Below the pieces are notes generated by a model that was not told the DNA's origin, ran no database searches, and was given only the letters and a program-made list of their open reading frames with translations. Shown in pieces: positions 26,318-35,850 of a DNA stretch of 64,000 nucleotides. The stretch spans positions 1-64,000 of the forward strand of contig JAWKVT010000001.1 in NCBI GenBank assembly GCA_041397865.1, in the 5' to 3' direction. The translations under genes and the position numbers were made by a program. Source of the stretch: TMED27 sp041397865 (GTDB lineage Bacteria; Pseudomonadota; Alphaproteobacteria; Micavibrionales; Micavibrionaceae). The number at the start of each line of letters is the position of its first letter. Within the stretch, counting starts at the first letter, position 1.

Positions 26318-27769
26318 TTAAAAGGCATTTTTTCCTGTAAAACCAAGAAACACAGTACGCATAATAATCACAATATCGAGCCATAGTGACCAGTTTTGTA
26401 TATAATCAAGGTCATAGGCAAAGCGCATGCGCAAATCCTCTTCGGTAAATGTATTTCCGCGCGCGCCATTAACCTGCGCCCAGCCCGTAAGACCGGGCTT
26501 CACCTTATAACGCCGGGCAAAATCATTGATAACGTCCTCATAAACGCGGCCCCCGGCACGAACGCCCGGCGGATGAGGGCGTGGGCCAATCAAAGACATA
26601 TCGCCTTTTAAAACATTGATAAATTGCGGGATCTCATCAAGGCTCGTCCGACGGATAAAATGCCCAACGCGCGTGACGCGCGGGTCTTCGCGCTCCGTAA
26701 GCTTGATTTCTTTCGCTGAGCTATCACACGCTTCCTGACTCATCGAACGGAATTTATAACAATCAAAGAGCTTGTTATTATAGCCGTAGCGTTTTTGTTT
26801 ATAAAAAACAGGCCCCGGACTTTCCAGCTTTATAAGGATCGAAATAACAAGAAACAGCGGTGAAAAGAGAATAAGCGCGGTGCTAGAGCCGACAATATCT
26901 ATAAAAGCGCTGGTATAGCGCCGCCAGCCGATCATGGGGTTTTCATCAAGCTGAATGAATTGCAGCCTGGAGTTAGCTTGTAACAAGCTGCGCGGGCGGT
27001 TCAAAACAGCAAGCTCCGGGCTCATGACAATCGACAGGGGCAGAATGCTCACCTTCTCGAATATCTGATCCAGTCGCTCCGCAGCAGCGCCGGGCAAAGC
27101 TATAATAATCTGGTCCAGAGTTTCATTGTAGCCCTTCTTCAAAAGGTCATCAATCGTGCCCAGATACGGGTAAGGCAGCTCATCGGGGTTTACACGACCT
27201 TTCCGGTCATCAAAAAACCCCTCTATTCGGATATTGCTATTTTCCTGAATAACGCGGCGCGCCAATTCTGCGCTGTGTTCATTGACGCAGACGATGGCAA
27301 CCTTCTTCACATATAGACTGCGCTCTTTGAAAGCAGGGTAATATTTTCTGCGCAAAGCAAAAGAGATGGCTTTGAGGCCGCAGCCTGTTAGAACCCAGAC
27401 AAGACAACTCCAAACTCCCAAAGGAGCAAGGCCAACCATAATGAATACAAGAAAGAATGCGCATCCAAAAACAATCGTAAGCCGGGCCAGTTCATCGGCC
27501 AGACCCACCATAAACGGGCGCGGAGAAGAGTTTTTCTCGTAAGGTTTAAGTTTAAAAATATAAGAGATAATGATGGCCAAAATAAGCGCAGACCGTACCG
27601 AAGCCCCCGCATCCCCCCATAACGTAACGGGGAAAACAAAGCACACGAATAAACCTGAAAGAACAAACACGAAAACATCATCATGCTCTATGATGCACGC
27701 CGCAACGTTATAGAGCTGTGTCTTTAAATCGGCTTTAAAAAACGATGTGACATTTTGTGTTAAGCTCAT
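26318..27769 (-). CDS. Polyprenyl-phosphate sugar-1-phosphate transferase (WbaP/WcaJ family)
   Basis: This 483-residue polyisoprenyl-phosphate hexose-1-phosphate transferase has N-terminal membrane helices, a CoA-binding-like Rossmann region (about 150-260, KKVAIVCVNE) and a re-entrant/membrane helix (about 290-315). The catalytic C-terminal domain contains KRYGYNNKLFDCYKFRSM, RTSLDEIPQFINVLKGDMS, GPRPHP and KPGLTGWAQV. It starts the glycan by attaching a sugar phosphate to undecaprenyl phosphate on the cytoplasmic side. It sits between rmlA and the first GT2 gene, as expected for the initiating enzyme of the locus. Confidence 0.93.
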   Translation of the reverse strand: MSLTQNVTSFFKADLKTQLYNVAACIIEHDDVFVFVLSGLFVCFVFPVTLWGDAGASVRSALILAIIISYIFKLKPYEKNSSPRPFMVGLADELARLTIVFGCAFFLVFIMVGLAPLGVWSCLVWVLTGCGLKAISFALRRKYYPAFKERSLYVKKVAIVCVNEHSAELARRVIQENSNIRIEGFFDDRKGRVNPDELPYPYLGTIDDLLKKGYNETLDQIIIALPGAAAERLDQIFEKVSILPLSIVMSPELAVLNRPRSLLQANSRLQFIQLDENPMIGWRRYTSAFIDIVGSSTALILFSPLFLVISILIKLESPGPVFYKQKRYGYNNKLFDCYKFRSMSQEACDSSAKEIKLTEREDPRVTRVGHFIRRTSLDEIPQFINVLKGDMSLIGPRPHPPGVRAGGRVYEDVINDFARRYKVKPGLTGWAQVNGARGNTFTEEDLRMRFAYDLDYIQNWSLWLDIVIIMRTVFLGFTGKNAF

Positions 27770-27799
27770 AGCTTTGATACCTTCACGAACCTTACAGGT

Positions 27800-28672
27800 C
27801 TATGCGGCCCTTTCAGCAAGCGCTCTAATATATTGACCGTAGCTGCTCTTTCCATGCTGCTCGGCTTGGGCTTGCAGTTCTTTTTTACCGATATAACCGG
27901 CGTCATAGGCGATTTCTTCCAGGCAGGCAATCTGTAGCCCTTGACGGCTTTGAAGTGTTTGAATGAAATTACCCGCATCCAGTAAATTCTTATGCGTTCC
28001 CGTATCCAGCCATGCAAACCCGCGCCCCAACCGTTCTACGTGCAACTCGCCTTTCTCCATATACAAACGATTGATGTCGGTAATTTCAAGTTCGCCACGC
28101 GCAGAAGGCTTAAGGTTTTTGGCCATATCAACAACCGCGTTATCGTAAAAATACAAACCCGTAACCGCCCAGTTTGATTTAGGGGTTTCAGGCTTTTCTT
28201 CAATCGTTTCAGCCAGTCCGGCGTCATCAAAAGAGACAACGCCGAAATTTTCCGGATCATTCACAAAGTAAGAAAAGACCGTTGCGCCGTTTTTACGCGC
28301 CGAAGCGTTTTGAAGCTGCTCGGTTAAGCCGTGACCGAAATACAGATTATCACCCAAAACCAATGCGACCTGATCATCACCGACAAAGCTCTCACCAATG
28401 ATAAAGGCCTGCGCCAAACCGTCGGGTGATGGCTGAACGGCATATTCAAGGTTTATCCCCCATTGCGACCCATCGCCGAGCAACGCCTGAAACATTGCGC
28501 TTTCGTGGGGCGTGGTAATAATCAAAACATCGCGAATACCCGAAAGCATAAGCACAGAAAGCGGATAATAAATCATCGGCTTGTCATAGACCGGCAAGAG
28601 CTGCTTGCTCACCGCTTTTGTGATGGGGTGAAGGCGCGTACCAGTTCCCCCGGCCAGAATTATACCTTTCAT
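27800..28672 (-). CDS. rmlA: Glucose-1-phosphate thymidylyltransferase RmlA
   Basis: This 290-residue sugar nucleotidyltransferase begins MKGIILAGGTGTRLHPIT and has SKQLLPVYDKPMIYYPLS, VLGDNLYFG and WLDTGTH, all RmlA hallmarks. It converts glucose-1-phosphate and dTTP to dTDP-glucose, the first step of dTDP-L-rhamnose synthesis. Its start overlaps the rmlD stop by 4 bp. The length is normal for the family. Confidence 0.95.
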   Translation of the reverse strand: MKGIILAGGTGTRLHPITKAVSKQLLPVYDKPMIYYPLSVLMLSGIRDVLIITTPHESAMFQALLGDGSQWGINLEYAVQPSPDGLAQAFIIGESFVGDDQVALVLGDNLYFGHGLTEQLQNASARKNGATVFSYFVNDPENFGVVSFDDAGLAETIEEKPETPKSNWAVTGLYFYDNAVVDMAKNLKPSARGELEITDINRLYMEKGELHVERLGRGFAWLDTGTHKNLLDAGNFIQTLQSRQGLQIACLEEIAYDAGYIGKKELQAQAEQHGKSSYGQYIRALAERAA

Positions 28673-29601
28673 GATGCTATTGCCTTTTTGCTGTCCGTAT
28701 TGTTAAGAATTTCTGCCAAACATGCCCTTGCGCTGTCTTGCCAGTCAGGAAGCGTCACGCCGTAAAATTTTGTAAGCGCGCTGCAATCCATTCTGGAATT
28801 CAGCGGGCGCTGCGCAGGGGTTGGATAAGCGGAAGACGCAATCGGCGTGACGGAACTCGGGGTTGTAAGACCGCGCTCTTTCGCTTCTTCAAAAATAAGC
28901 TGCGCAAAATCATACCAACTGCCTGCTCCTTGAGCGCACATATGATAAAGCTCCGGGCCGCTATCTGGTTTAATCTGCGGTAAGATATCGAGAATGCCGC
29001 GCGCAATGTCTTTTGCATTGGTTGGTGCGCCGATCTGGTCGTTGACGATTCCCATCGTGTCGCGCTCCTGTCCCAGCCTGAGCATCGTATGAACAAAATT
29101 CTGACCTTTCGCGGCGTAAACCCAGGATGTTCTCAAAATCACAGCAGGAGCCGTTGTCTTTAAAATGGCCTGCTCACCTTCATACTTGCTTTTGCCATAT
29201 ATGTTTACAGGGCAGGGGGCATCGCTCTCAGTATAGGGCGCAGTTTTAGTGCCATCAAAAACATAGTCTGTTGAGATATGGATAAATGGAATTTTATGGT
29301 CTTGCGCATATTCAGCCATCACCTCAGGAGCCATAGCATTCACCGCCATACACAGCGCCTCTTCGCTCTCCGCTTTATCAACCGCAGTATACGCCGCCGC
29401 GTTAATAATGGCTGTTGGTGCATGATCTTCCAAGGCTTTCAAAAGAGCATCAGTGTCGCTTAAATCAACACCATCGCGTCCCAGAAACACCGCATCTTCG
29501 GGCGTTAGCCCGTTATAATTGTCATGAAAAAGGCAGAACAACTCATAGCCGACTTGACCGTTTTTACCAAAAACCAGAATTTTTTGCGGCGCGTGTATCA
29601 T
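28669..29601 (-). CDS. rmlD: dTDP-4-dehydrorhamnose reductase RmlD
   Basis: This 310-residue SDR has the N-terminal glycine motif VFGKNGQVGYEL, AINAAAYTAVDKAE, HISTDYVFDG and the catalytic YGKSKYEGE. It reduces dTDP-4-keto-L-rhamnose to dTDP-L-rhamnose. It lies between rmlB and rmlA on the same strand with almost no spacing. The four-gene order rmlC-B-D-A in the direction of transcription is one of the usual arrangements. Confidence 0.95.
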   Translation of the reverse strand: MIHAPQKILVFGKNGQVGYELFCLFHDNYNGLTPEDAVFLGRDGVDLSDTDALLKALEDHAPTAIINAAAYTAVDKAESEEALCMAVNAMAPEVMAEYAQDHKIPFIHISTDYVFDGTKTAPYTESDAPCPVNIYGKSKYEGEQAILKTTAPAVILRTSWVYAAKGQNFVHTMLRLGQERDTMGIVNDQIGAPTNAKDIARGILDILPQIKPDSGPELYHMCAQGAGSWYDFAQLIFEEAKERGLTTPSSVTPIASSAYPTPAQRPLNSRMDCSALTKFYGVTLPDWQDSARACLAEILNNTDSKKAIAS

Positions 29602-29610
29602 CGTTTGACC

Positions 29611-30675
29611 CTAAGACGCTTTCTTCAAGCCCAAACGCTGCCCGGTATAGACGTTCGCACGCAACGGCTCCCACCATTCCTGATTGCCCAGATACCATTC
29701 AATCGTTTCGCGCAGGCCTTTTTCAAAAGTCTGCTCAGGCTCCCACCCAAGCTCGGCTTTAATCTTGCTGGCATCAATGGCATAGCGCGCATCATGTCCG
29801 GGGCGGTCTTCGACATAAGTGATAAGGTCGGTTCTTGGTTTTCCATTATCCTGCACGCCGAATTTTTCATCCAGAATGTCGCAGATCAAGGTCACAATCT
29901 CGATATTCTGTTTCTCGCTGTTTCCGCCGATATTATAAACTTCACCGGGCGTTCCCTTTTGGGCCGCAACCCATAAAGCGCGCGCATGATCTTCAACGAA
30001 CAGCCAGTCCCGGACATTTTTGCCCGTTCCATAGATGGGCAGGGCTTTGCCCTCCAAGGCATTCAGGATGGTCAAAGGAATGAGCTTTTCCGGGAACTGA
30101 CACGGTCCGTAATTATTGGAACAATTTGTCGTGATGACCGGCATCTTATAGGTATGGAACCATGCGCGGGCCAAATGATCCGCCGACGCTTTACTGGCCG
30201 AATAAGGCGAGTTTGGTTGATAAGGCGTTGTCTCCTCGAACAATCCTGTCGGGCCAAGCGATCCGTATACTTCATCCGTTGAGACATTCACAAAACGAAA
30301 GGCTTCTTGCGCGGCATCAGACAGGCTTTTCCAGTATTTCAGCGCCGCATTCAACATTGTAAATGTTCCGACAATATTGGTTTGTATGAAGGCGCCCGGA
30401 CCGTCAATTGACCTGTCAACATGGCTTTCCGCCGCAAGATGCATAACCACATCAGGCTTGAATTCGTTGAAACATTTTTCAACCGCCGCCGCATCGCAAA
30501 TATTGACCTGCGCTAGCGTATAGCGCGGATTATCTTCAATCGACGACAATGAATGAAGATTCGCCGCATAGGTCAGCGCATCAATATTGAGAATATTGTG
30601 CTGCGTTTCGTTGACAAGATACCGGCATAAAGCCGAACCGATAAACCCCGCGCCGCCTGTTATAATAATATTCAT
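29611..30675 (-). CDS. rmlB: dTDP-glucose 4,6-dehydratase RmlB
   Basis: This 354-residue extended SDR has the canonical ITGGAGFIGSALCRYLV, AAESHVDRSIDGP, VNVSTDEVYGSLG (the Thr-Asp-Glu catalytic element), YSASKAS and NNYGPCQFPEKLIP motifs. It converts dTDP-glucose to dTDP-4-keto-6-deoxyglucose, the second step of the rhamnose pathway. A second, more divergent paralogue is encoded at 31301-32332. Confidence 0.95.
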   Translation of the reverse strand: MNIIITGGAGFIGSALCRYLVNETQHNILNIDALTYAANLHSLSSIEDNPRYTLAQVNICDAAAVEKCFNEFKPDVVMHLAAESHVDRSIDGPGAFIQTNIVGTFTMLNAALKYWKSLSDAAQEAFRFVNVSTDEVYGSLGPTGLFEETTPYQPNSPYSASKASADHLARAWFHTYKMPVITTNCSNNYGPCQFPEKLIPLTILNALEGKALPIYGTGKNVRDWLFVEDHARALWVAAQKGTPGEVYNIGGNSEKQNIEIVTLICDILDEKFGVQDNGKPRTDLITYVEDRPGHDARYAIDASKIKAELGWEPEQTFEKGLRETIEWYLGNQEWWEPLRANVYTGQRLGLKKAS

Positions 30676-30707
30676 AGTGTATACCTCATTAATATATGTT
30701 CTTAGAT

Positions 30708-31283
30708 CTATGTCGCTTGATCGTAAGCAAAGACCTTGTCCAATTCCGCGAATGCCGGAAGTGCTTTATCTTTGTCGGATAACAGCAACTGCTCGTCTGG
30801 AAATGGCCACTCAATATTTAAATCCGGATCATTCCACACAATCCCGGAATCATGTTCGGGGGCGTAATAATCCGTGACCTTGTATTGAACTTCCGTATCA
30901 TCCTCCAATGTACAAAAGGCATGGCCAAAACCTTTGGGCACAAAGAGCTGGAGGAAATTGTCAGCAGATAACTCAACGGCAACGGACTTCCCGAAATTGG
31001 GAGAACCTATGCGCAAATCTATCGCTATATCCAATATGCGGCCTCTTAGAACGCGCACAAGCTTGTCTTGTGCAAAAGGCGGTTTTTGAAAATGGATGCC
31101 GCGAATTGTGCCTTTTTGCCGAGATAATGAAACATTATCCTGCACAAAGTCCGTAGGCAACCCGGCCATTTCCTGCGCACGCTTAAGGTTATAAGTCTCC
31201 GAGAAAAACCCACGGCTATCTTCAAAAACCCGCGGTTTGAGGATCAAAACCTCGGGCAGCTTTGTTTGAGTAACGTCCAGCAT
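30708..31283 (-). CDS. rmlC: dTDP-4-dehydrorhamnose 3,5-epimerase RmlC
   Basis: This 191-residue cupin shows VFEDSRGFFSETYN, QDNVSLSRQKGTIRGIHFQ with the catalytic His, DLRIGSPNFG, and PKGFGHAFCTLEDDTEVQYKV with the second catalytic region, all typical of RmlC. It epimerises dTDP-4-keto-6-deoxyglucose at C3 and C5. It is slightly longer than the minimal 180 residues, which is normal. Confidence 0.95.
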   Translation of the reverse strand: MLDVTQTKLPEVLILKPRVFEDSRGFFSETYNLKRAQEMAGLPTDFVQDNVSLSRQKGTIRGIHFQKPPFAQDKLVRVLRGRILDIAIDLRIGSPNFGKSVAVELSADNFLQLFVPKGFGHAFCTLEDDTEVQYKVTDYYAPEHDSGIVWNDPDLNIEWPFPDEQLLLSDKDKALPAFAELDKVFAYDQAT

Positions 31284-31300
31284 TATGTTGCCTCTTTTGT

Positions 31301-32332
31301 TTAAGCCGCCTTTTTGAGCGTGTCTTGCAATACATTAGAAGCCAGTGAATGCGGCGCGTTCAATTCCTTGAGATTGACGTTCGGCATATAGCGTTCAACA
31401 TTATCGTAATACCACTGCGCAATATCGGAAATCTGGGTGATGAGGCTGTTTTGCGATCTCCATCCCAAATCTGTGATTTTCCGCCAGTCAACGGAATAAC
31501 GCGCATCGTTAAACGGACGATCCTGAATGAAGGTAATATGCTCATCCGGGTTCACGCCGAAAATGTCGCATAGCATATAAGCCATCTGCATATTGGTATA
31601 TTCTTCCGTGGTGCCTACGTTGTAAACTTCACCGATAACGCCCTTTTTCGCCAATAGCTCAAGCGCAGCCGCGAAATCCATAGCGGAAAGATAATGACGG
31701 CAATTCTCGCCATTCCCGTGAATAGTCAGCGGTTTTCCCAAAATCAGATTGAGAGAGAATTTAGGAATAATCTTTTCGGGGAACTGGCGCTTCCCGTAGA
31801 TATTATTCGCCCGCACCATAACGATAGGCGCTTTGTAAGATTGCAAATATCCACTGATAATCATTTCGGCTGCTGCTTTAGACGCAGAATACGGGTTGGT
31901 CGGCTTAAGCGCCGCATCTTCCGTCACAGCACCTTCTTTAACTTCACCATACACTTCGTCCGTACTCACATGAATGATGCGCCCGACGCCTTCTTGACGG
32001 CAGGCCTCCATTAAGCAATGCGTGCCTGTGACATTTGTGCGTGTGAATTCAAGCGAGTTTCCAAAAGAGTTATCGACATGGCTTTCCGCAGCCGCGTGAA
32101 TAACAAGATCAGCCCCCTTAACAGCCGCTACACAATTATCAAGATCGCAAATATCAGCGACGAAGAGTTTGATTTTATTCGCGCTAATCAGATGTAGCAA
32201 ATTACGTACATCCGCCGCGTAAGTCATTTTATCCATGACAACGATATCCGCTTGCGGATACGCGTCTACAAAATGTTCAACGATGTGCGAACCGATAAAG
32301 CCGGCTCCGCCTGTAATTACGATCTTTTTCAC
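31301..32332 (-). CDS. Second dTDP-glucose 4,6-dehydratase-like SDR
   Basis: This 343-residue extended SDR has ITGGAGFIGSHIVE, AAESHVDNSFGNS, HVSTDEVYGEV, YSASKAAAE and NNIYGKRQFPEKIIP, the full RmlB-type catalytic set. I set the start at GTG 32332, because AAGGAG lies 9 nt upstream and the Rossmann strand begins immediately. An in-frame extension to 32452 has no plausible site. It is the first gene of the long minus-strand run. Since a canonical rmlB is 0.6 kb downstream, this copy may act on another nucleotide sugar or start a branch to an unusual deoxy- or amino-sugar. Confidence 0.88.
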   Translation of the reverse strand: MKKIVITGGAGFIGSHIVEHFVDAYPQADIVVMDKMTYAADVRNLLHLISANKIKLFVADICDLDNCVAAVKGADLVIHAAAESHVDNSFGNSLEFTRTNVTGTHCLMEACRQEGVGRIIHVSTDEVYGEVKEGAVTEDAALKPTNPYSASKAAAEMIISGYLQSYKAPIVMVRANNIYGKRQFPEKIIPKFSLNLILGKPLTIHGNGENCRHYLSAMDFAAALELLAKKGVIGEVYNVGTTEEYTNMQMAYMLCDIFGVNPDEHITFIQDRPFNDARYSVDWRKITDLGWRSQNSLITQISDIAQWYYDNVERYMPNVNLKELNAPHSLASNVLQDTLKKAA

Positions 32333-32499
32333 CTTGGTGTACTCCTTATCGGTTAAGAGGGCTAGAAAGTCTGCACTATACATCTTTCCCATAATATTGC
32401 AAGCTTTATCACCATGGATGTACTTCTTATAGATTCTTGGGGAAAGAAACAACTAAAGTTACAAATAACCTTACATTTTATATGCTTATGTAGACCCGC

Positions 32500-32528
32500 T
32501 TGCTTTTAACCAAGGGATTGGATACTTA
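32500..32528 (+). promoter_or_regulatory. Possible sigma-70 promoter for the flippase gene
   Basis: TTGCTT (32500-32505) and TACTTA (32523-32528) are separated by 17 bp and lie about 30 bp before the GTG start at 32558, in the 225-bp divergent gap. The match is moderate only; no leftward promoter stands out. Confidence 0.3.
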
Positions 32529-32557
32529 AGAGTAACAAAGCAGCAGGGAAGAGTTTT

Positions 32558-33841
32558 GTGTCATTAATCCAAAGAATAGAAGCGCTTAAGAGAAAAAAAG
32601 GCCTTTTCGCGCTTGCGGATCAAATGATCCATAGCGGAACGACATTCCTGACAGGAATATTAGTCGGGCGGTTATTGTCTGTCGGCGAGTTTGGCGAGTT
32701 CAGTCTGGGTTTAACGCTCGTTGTCTTTTCAATGGTGTTGCAGGATAACTGCCTCGCAACGCCTTATACATACCGGTTTCACAATAAAGACAATGAAAGT
32801 GAAGAGGGCTTGCGGGCCGGGGCGCTCATTCAATCGCTTATGCTGTCTTTAATGTGTTCAGGGCTTTTATTCATTGCTTACGCCATATTACCGCAAAGTG
32901 ATTATGCAGACTTAAAGGTTATACTCTTCACCTTGGCTTTCGCGGTTCCGTTTTTATTCGTCCGGGAAACCTCCCGGCGCATTTATTTTACCGAATTTCG
33001 GGTGATGGAAGCCCTGATTATGGATGCGGTGATTAGCGCGCTACAAATCCTGCTGATTATTGCTTTTTGGCATTTCAATGCGATCAGCGCGGCAAATGTC
33101 TTTATCGCCATGGCGGCGGCCTCATTCATGGGGGGGCTTGGGGCATTTCTGATCCATCGCAAAGACTTTGAGTTTGCTCTAAGCGATATAAAAAAAGACA
33201 CGCTTGAGAATATACGTTTTGGAAAATGGCTCATGGCGGGGAGTTTCTGCCATCTGGGCAGTCTTTATCTGTTCCCATGGATTATTTACAGCATCACCGG
33301 GGAAGCAAAAGCGGGAGCATTTGCGGCGTGTTATACGCTTGTGAACCTTATCAACCCCTTCATTCTGGGGTTTAACAACTATTTTCGTCCCCATGTCATG
33401 CAGGCCTATAGCCGTGAGGGGCTGGAGGCGATGCATACCCTCATCATGCGGGTCACGCTATATTTTATCCCTGTTGCCTTGGTGATTTCCGGGTTTTTGG
33501 CGCTTTTCGGGGGGGGGCTGGTGGAATTTGTTTATGGCGATGAATTTGCGGGTTTAGGCCCGATCATCGCGATAGTGGGGATCAGCACCGTTCCGGTTAT
33601 TTTGAATGCCCCGATCCAGCTTGCAACATTGGCGATCAACAGGCCGCAAATTAACCCGAAATTTCATTCCGCCGCCTTTGTTTCAACATTATTCATAGGC
33701 GTACCGCTTGTCATTCACTTTGAAATAATCGGCGCGGCCATTGGCTACTCAACCTCTGTTACAGTAGGATTTTTGGCGCTTATATATTTCTACAAAAAAG
33801 AACTCGCCAAACTGCGCTTACAGCTTAAAGACACTCAATAG
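32558..33841 (+). CDS. Wzx-type polysaccharide flippase (MOP superfamily)
   Basis: This 427-residue membrane protein has about twelve hydrophobic segments. Its pattern is that of PST/Wzx proteins, for example LADQMIHSGTTFLTGILVGRLLSVGEFGEFSLGL at the start and a paired second half. It should move undecaprenyl-linked repeat units across the inner membrane. The start is GTG at 32558, with a purine-rich AGGGAAGAG upstream. It is transcribed away from the rml/glycosyltransferase run and converges with the glycoside hydrolase gene. Confidence 0.87.
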   Translation: MSLIQRIEALKRKKGLFALADQMIHSGTTFLTGILVGRLLSVGEFGEFSLGLTLVVFSMVLQDNCLATPYTYRFHNKDNESEEGLRAGALIQSLMLSLMCSGLLFIAYAILPQSDYADLKVILFTLAFAVPFLFVRETSRRIYFTEFRVMEALIMDAVISALQILLIIAFWHFNAISAANVFIAMAAASFMGGLGAFLIHRKDFEFALSDIKKDTLENIRFGKWLMAGSFCHLGSLYLFPWIIYSITGEAKAGAFAACYTLVNLINPFILGFNNYFRPHVMQAYSREGLEAMHTLIMRVTLYFIPVALVISGFLALFGGGLVEFVYGDEFAGLGPIIAIVGISTVPVILNAPIQLATLAINRPQINPKFHSAAFVSTLFIGVPLVIHFEIIGAAIGYSTSVTVGFLALIYFYKKELAKLRLQLKDTQ

Positions 33842-33848
33842 AGGTGTG

Positions 33849-35021
33849 TTACGGCGTATAGGCGTCAAGGGTTTCAACCATGCCGGGGCGCGCTTTGCCA
33901 TTGCGGTCATACACACCGAAATTACCCATCGCATGCGGGAAATTATAATCGCTCAATATAAACCAATACACATGCTCAATACCAAGGCGATTTTGATTAT
34001 CCTTAAAATACCGCAACGTCCCCTGCGTTAAGCGCAGCGCTTCGTCTTCTTTAACCACCCACGGATTTTTCGAAAGCGCCCCCTCTTTGTTCGCCATAAA
34101 CCCTATTTCTGTGATCCAAATAGGTTTCGGACATTTTTTCAAATCAAGAAACTGCTTAACATTGAAAATTTTCGGCAGATAACCATGATCATCCTTACTG
34201 CCTATAAAACCAAGCTTTGAATATTCCGGATCATCACGATCAACTTCATCAACACCACGAACGCCGCCACGAGGGTTAAAAAAGTAACTATGCGCAGCCA
34301 TAGTAACGAAACGTTTGCAATAATCCGGGTCATTGTCCCAAAGGTGCCACATATAGGTTATGTCTGATTTTGACATGCCAGCATGCACAACATTGATCTT
34401 ACTCCTGCGAGCGCCAAGCCCGTCTGACACAACGCGCATAAATTCCGTAAATTGCTTGGCGGCCTTGGCCATATCCCATGACCCGAACCATCCTTCGGAT
34501 TCAATATACCAAAAATCTTTGTTGTTGGACTCGTTCCAGACCTGCCAGCTTTTGATCGGCTTAAAGGGGCCGGGCGCATTGCCGCCGGGGCCATACCGAT
34601 CAATCGCAGCATTCAAAAACCGCGAATAATCATCATACGCATCCTTGGTCAAAGCAAGCTGGTAAATGCCTTCCGGCTTCTTCACACCGCGTGGAAGCGC
34701 CCAGGGCGGCGCATATTGGACAATAGGGAGCAGCTCTATATCGTATTTATGTGCCAGAGCCAGCAATTGATCGGTTTTTTGCCAATCATACACGCCCTGT
34801 TTCTTTTCGACGCTGCGCCATTCAAAATCGGTTCTCGCATGGCGAATACCCATATCCCTCATACGCTGAAAGCTGCTCTCCAGCTTTTTGACATCGCCTT
34901 TGTCCCAAAGGAAATTCATACCCAGTTTAAAATGGGCGGATGACGGCTCCGGCCCGGCAAAACTGCTTTGTTGCGGAACCGTTCCACACGCAACGATACC
35001 GGCGACCATAGCTACAGTCAC
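33849..35021 (-). CDS. Glycoside hydrolase-like TIM-barrel lipoprotein
   Basis: This is a protein of about 390 residues of the GH-A clan type (GH5/GH39-like). SWQVWNESNN carries the acid/base Glu after Asn, and KPIWITEIGF carries the candidate nucleophile Glu. A lipobox GIVAC lies near the N-terminus. From the GTG at 35021 the signal peptide would lack positive charges. The open frame extends upstream to encode ISKRVTRKFAKAAVTVAMV, a good n-region, with an ATT at 35060 and GGGAG 6 nt before it. Location next to Wza and Wzx suggests it trims or processes the exported polysaccharide, probably in the periplasm or outer membrane. Confidence 0.8.
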   Translation of the reverse strand: MTVAMVAGIVACGTVPQQSSFAGPEPSSAHFKLGMNFLWDKGDVKKLESSFQRMRDMGIRHARTDFEWRSVEKKQGVYDWQKTDQLLALAHKYDIELLPIVQYAPPWALPRGVKKPEGIYQLALTKDAYDDYSRFLNAAIDRYGPGGNAPGPFKPIKSWQVWNESNNKDFWYIESEGWFGSWDMAKAAKQFTEFMRVVSDGLGARRSKINVVHAGMSKSDITYMWHLWDNDPDYCKRFVTMAAHSYFFNPRGGVRGVDEVDRDDPEYSKLGFIGSKDDHGYLPKIFNVKQFLDLKKCPKPIWITEIGFMANKEGALSKNPWVVKEDEALRLTQGTLRYFKDNQNRLGIEHVYWFILSDYNFPHAMGNFGVYDRNGKARPGMVETLDAYTP

Positions 35022-35055
35022 CGCAGCCTTGGCAAACTTCCTTGTAACCCGTTTA

Positions 35056-35829
35056 CTAATTGCTATCTCCCAACCTGTCTTTATTGTTCAGTTCGTATAC
35101 GCCGCTCACGCCTGCGCTAAAGCCATTGAAACGTAATATGTCACGCACATATTGGTCCATGAACAGATCCACTTTGGCCACGTTTGATTTTGGCACAACA
35201 ATGATATCACGCGGATAAAGCAAGTGGTAAGCCGCTTTATCTCCGCTTTTAACAAGATCACCATCCTGTAGTTCCGCAAGAAAAACTTCCGGCGGATCGT
35301 CATTTTGCTGACGAATAACCAATACGGCATCACGCTTTGCCGTGTCCAAGAACCCCCCGGCTGCCGCGACCGCTTGCAAAATCGTCTGCCTGTAGCGCAG
35401 CGGGTATTCTCCGGGGCGTGTCACTTCACCTGTGATATAGAGGCGCTGGGAAGAGAAATCCTTAACAATAACGCTGACATCCGCACCGTCGGCGATAACC
35501 CGGTTATACTTACGTGTCAGGCTATCATCCAACTCCTGTACCGTCAGGCCTGCGGCCTGAACATCATCAACAAGTTGAAGCGAAATTTTGCCGTCCGGGC
35601 GCACTGTAATATTGTCGTTTAAATCAGGCGAGTAGAAAAATTTCACGTCCAGAGTATCACCGGGTTGAATAATATATTCCGGGTATTGGGAAGGTGCGAG
35701 TATTTTAGGCGTGCGGAGCTTGGAAACACTGCTGTAGTTTGCACAAGAGGATAGAAGCACAATGCCGGAAAGCATAAGGGCGACGCGCTTATATTTGCCG
35801 ATCCTGCCGTTGAAATGCATAATTTTCAT
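35056..35829 (-). CDS. Polysaccharide export outer-membrane lipoprotein (Wza-like)
   Basis: This 257-residue protein has a lipoprotein signal peptide (lipobox LLSSC, about Cys29). A Poly_export domain starts at EYIIQPGDTLDVKFFY, and SLBB-type repeats follow (YITGEVTRPGEYPL). The periplasmic portion resembles Wza but is shorter, so it may rely on partners for the outer-membrane pore. It is between the CpsD-like ATPase and glycoside hydrolase genes, and its stop overlaps a candidate ATT start of the latter. Confidence 0.9.
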   Translation of the reverse strand: MKIMHFNGRIGKYKRVALMLSGIVLLSSCANYSSVSKLRTPKILAPSQYPEYIIQPGDTLDVKFFYSPDLNDNITVRPDGKISLQLVDDVQAAGLTVQELDDSLTRKYNRVIADGADVSVIVKDFSSQRLYITGEVTRPGEYPLRYRQTILQAVAAAGGFLDTAKRDAVLVIRQQNDDPPEVFLAELQDGDLVKSGDKAAYHLLYPRDIIVVPKSNVAKVDLFMDQYVRDILRFNGFSAGVSGVYELNNKDRLGDSN

Positions 35830-35850
35830 ATCGCTAAAAACCTGATTGTT

